Assembly (NCBI GenBank): GCA_026712715.1
Contig: JAPOPW010000001.1
Span: forward strand, 1-64,000
Direction of reading: 5' to 3'
Length of the DNA stretch: 64,000 nucleotides
From: Immundisolibacterales bacterium
GTDB lineage: Bacteria; Pseudomonadota; Gammaproteobacteria; HK1
Below, in pieces: positions 62,594 to 64,000 of the stretch; positions within the stretch are counted from its first letter, which is position 1, and each line of letters opens with the position of its first letter. Under the pieces are notes generated by a model. That model ran no database searches and was not told the DNA's origin. It saw only the letters and a program-made list of their open reading frames with translations. The translations under genes and the position numbers were made by a program.

Positions 62594-63046
62594 ATGGTTT
62601 CAATCAGAATCAACGGCATAAGCCGACAGTTTCACGGTTCTCCCGACATGCCGCTGCTTTGGTACGTACGCGACGAGCTCGGGCTCACGGGAAGCAAGTT
62701 CGGCTGCGGAATGGCGCTCTGCGGTGCGTGCACGATGCACGTCGACGGCGTCGCGGTCCGCTCCTGCGTCACCCCGGTGTCGTATGCCGACGGCAAGGAG
62801 GTGACCACCATCGAGGGCCTCGACCCGGAGGGGAACCATCCCGTCCAGCGGGCGTGGCGCGCGCACAACGTCCCGCAGTGCGGCTACTGCCAGTCCGGGC
62901 AGATCATGTCCGCGGCGGCCCTGCTCCAATCGAATCCCGATCCCAGCGACGAGGAGATCGTCTCCGGCATGGCCGGCAACATCTGTCGCTGCGGAACGTA
63001 CCAGCGGATCTTCGCGGCGGTCAGGACCGCTGCGCAGGAGGTATGA
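62594..63046 (+). CDS. iorA: Molybdenum hydroxylase small subunit, (2Fe-2S) protein (IorA-like)
   Basis: Electron-transfer subunit of an isoquinoline 1-oxidoreductase/aldehyde-dehydrogenase-type enzyme. A 150-residue protein with two [2Fe-2S] clusters: the plant-type one at Cys 38, 43, 46 and 58 ('[15 protein letters not shown]') and the second at Cys 96, 99, 131 and 133 ('[11 protein letters not shown]', 'NICRCGTY'). AGGAGGAAA gives it a strong ribosome binding site. It is followed directly by the large subunit; a middle FAD subunit is absent, as expected for the Ior type. Confidence 0.94.
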   Translation: MVSIRINGISRQFHGSPDMPLLWYVRDELGLTGSKFGCGMALCGACTMHVDGVAVRSCVTPVSYADGKEVTTIEGLDPEGNHPVQRAWRAHNVPQCGYCQSGQIMSAAALLQSNPDPSDEEIVSGMAGNICRCGTYQRIFAAVRTAAQEV

Positions 63047-63048
63047 CC

Positions 63049-64000
63049 ATGTCAGGCGTACAGAACATCAGCCGTCGCGACTTCCTGAAGCAGTCCGGCA
63101 TCGCCGGTGCCGTCGTCCTCGGCGCCAACGTGGTCCCCGGCCCGATGATCGCGGCCGTCCGGGCCCAGTCCGGCGGCGCCTCCATCCAGCCGAACCTGTT
63201 CGTCGGGATCGCGGCCGACGGGACGGTGACCATTACCTGCAGCCGGTCGGAGATGGGCCAGGGCGTGCGCACCGGGATTCCGATGATCCTCGCCGACGAG
63301 CTCGAGGCCGACTGGCATCGGGTGAAGATCTGGCAGGCGCCGGGGGATGCGGAAAAGTACGACCCGGCCGGCAAGGACGGCCAGAACACCGACGGCTCGC
63401 GCAGCACCCGCCACCATCTGGACGTGATGCGCGAGCTCGGCGCGGCGGGCCGCTACGTGCTCGAGCAGGCCGCGGCCCGCAAGTGGGGGGTCGATGCCGG
63501 CGAGGTCTACGCGAAGGACCACCGGATTCACCATACCGGGACCGGCCAATCGTTCGACTTCGGCGAGGTGGTGGACGCCGCCGCCGACATCGAGGTCCCG
63601 ACCGGCGCCGGCGCGCCGAAGCTCAAGGACATGTCGCAGTGGAAGTACATCGGCCGTGACATGCCGGTGGTCGACAACTACGACATGAGCACCGGAGGCG
63701 CAAGCTTCGGAGCCGACATCTCCATCCCCGGCATGAAGATCGCGGTCGTGGCGCGTCCCCCCGTCTATCGGGGCAAGGCGAAGTCCTTCGACGCCACCGC
63801 GGCCCTCGGGGTGCAGGGTGTCGAGCAGGTCGTCGAGATCCCGCCCCTCCCGGACGACAAGCCGGCCGAGTTCCGCGCCCTCGGCGGGATCGCGGTCGTC
63901 GGCACCAACACCTGGTCCGTGCTCGAGGGACGCCGGAAGCTCGCGATCGAGTGGGAGGACGGGCCGCACACGGCCCACGACTCGAGCACCTACGACGACG
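63049..64000 (+). CDS. iorB: Molybdenum hydroxylase large subunit, IorB-like (partial)
   Basis: The first 317 codons of a molybdopterin-binding subunit that runs off the window. A Tat signal is visible: 'NISRRDFLKQSGIAGAVVLG', with the twin Arg at residues 9-10, so the folded enzyme is exported to the periplasm. 'TCSRSEMGQGVRTGIPMILA', 'WKYIGRDMPVVD' and 'PGMKIAVVARPPVYRGKAKS' fit the isoquinoline 1-oxidoreductase beta / nicotinate or aldehyde dehydrogenase family (MCD cofactor type). The start ATG 63049 is chosen because AGGAGGT ends 6 nt before it; ATG 63043 overlaps the iorA stop and would be too close. Substrate unknown. Confidence 0.92.
   Translation, partial: MSGVQNISRRDFLKQSGIAGAVVLGANVVPGPMIAAVRAQSGGASIQPNLFVGIAADGTVTITCSRSEMGQGVRTGIPMILADELEADWHRVKIWQAPGDAEKYDPAGKDGQNTDGSRSTRHHLDVMRELGAAGRYVLEQAAARKWGVDAGEVYAKDHRIHHTGTGQSFDFGEVVDAAADIEVPTGAGAPKLKDMSQWKYIGRDMPVVDNYDMSTGGASFGADISIPGMKIAVVARPPVYRGKAKSFDATAALGVQGVEQVVEIPPLPDDKPAEFRALGGIAVVGTNTWSVLEGRRKLAIEWEDGPHTAHDSSTYDD

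Noticed and set aside
1-64000. Anti-phage defence, secondary-metabolite or prophage system
   Set aside because: No restriction, CBASS, retron, toxin, NRPS/PKS, integrase or phage structural gene was recognised in the window.

Overview
The window is GC-rich bacterial DNA, densely coded on both strands. It has many GTG starts and many 4-bp stop/start overlaps (ATGA or GTGA). Gene content and order (lptD-surA-rsmA, apaG/apaH/folA, def-fmt-rsmB-trkA-trkH, dprA-topA, ubiK, comM) point to a Gram-negative gammaproteobacterium, probably from a poorly cultivated lineage. Family and genus cannot be read from the sequence. No rRNA, tRNA, CRISPR array, transposase or phage structural gene was found.

Layout. 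1-5.4 kb is a loosely packed accessory stretch: a small HTH protein, a secreted TadG-like von Willebrand protein, a LysR regulator and an unknown acidic protein, with a 770-bp gap that holds no recognisable gene. It ends in a 5'-truncated, decayed thyA next to an intact folA. 6.4-15.8 kb holds housekeeping genes: apaH, apaG, comM, ubiK, aroE, rsmA, surA and lptD. This is the classic lptD-surA-pdxA-rsmA-apaG-apaH-folA cluster with pdxA missing and comM/ubiK/aroE inserted. 15.8-22.7 kb is a molybdenum cofactor block: moaB, moaE, fdhD, moeA, a mobA-mobB fusion, moaA and moeB. 22.7-24.7 kb carries a folK-folP fusion divergent from a 5-formyl-THF cyclo-ligase gene. 24.7-29.5 kb holds mmsA, an AhpD-like protein, an EamA permease and a methyltransferase.

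29.8-42.3 kb is one long minus-strand catabolic/uptake cluster: a complete branched-chain-amino-acid-type ABC transporter (livG, livH, livM, livK, livF), an acyl-CoA ligase, a class III aminotransferase, and hydantoinase/oxoprolinase subunits HyuA and HyuB. 42.6-48 kb carries pyrD, a TPR-ATPase-permease trio with a convergent DUF3299 gene (ZrmBCD-like), and a secreted cyclase-family protein. 48-57.5 kb is a tightly coupled minus-strand run def-fmt-rsmB-ntrY-ntrX-trkA-trkH. 57.6-62.5 kb is dprA, topA, purE and tsaC. The window ends inside a two-subunit molybdenum hydroxylase (iorA and partial iorB), a likely user of the cofactor made by the 16-22 kb block.

Most unusual items: a dispersed 162-bp intergenic repeat in three good copies (7.3, 16.4 and 37.4 kb) plus eroded ones, with a central hairpin and, in one copy, the ribosome binding site of the next gene; the thyA remnant; a (GTCGA)n pentamer array between divergent genes; a FolKP whose DHPS active-site motifs are altered; an NtrX-like regulator with a reversed Walker B and no GAFTGA loop; a cyclase with two metal-binding His changed to Gln; and the liv/acyl-CoA ligase/HyuAB/aminotransferase cluster, whose substrate is not evident.
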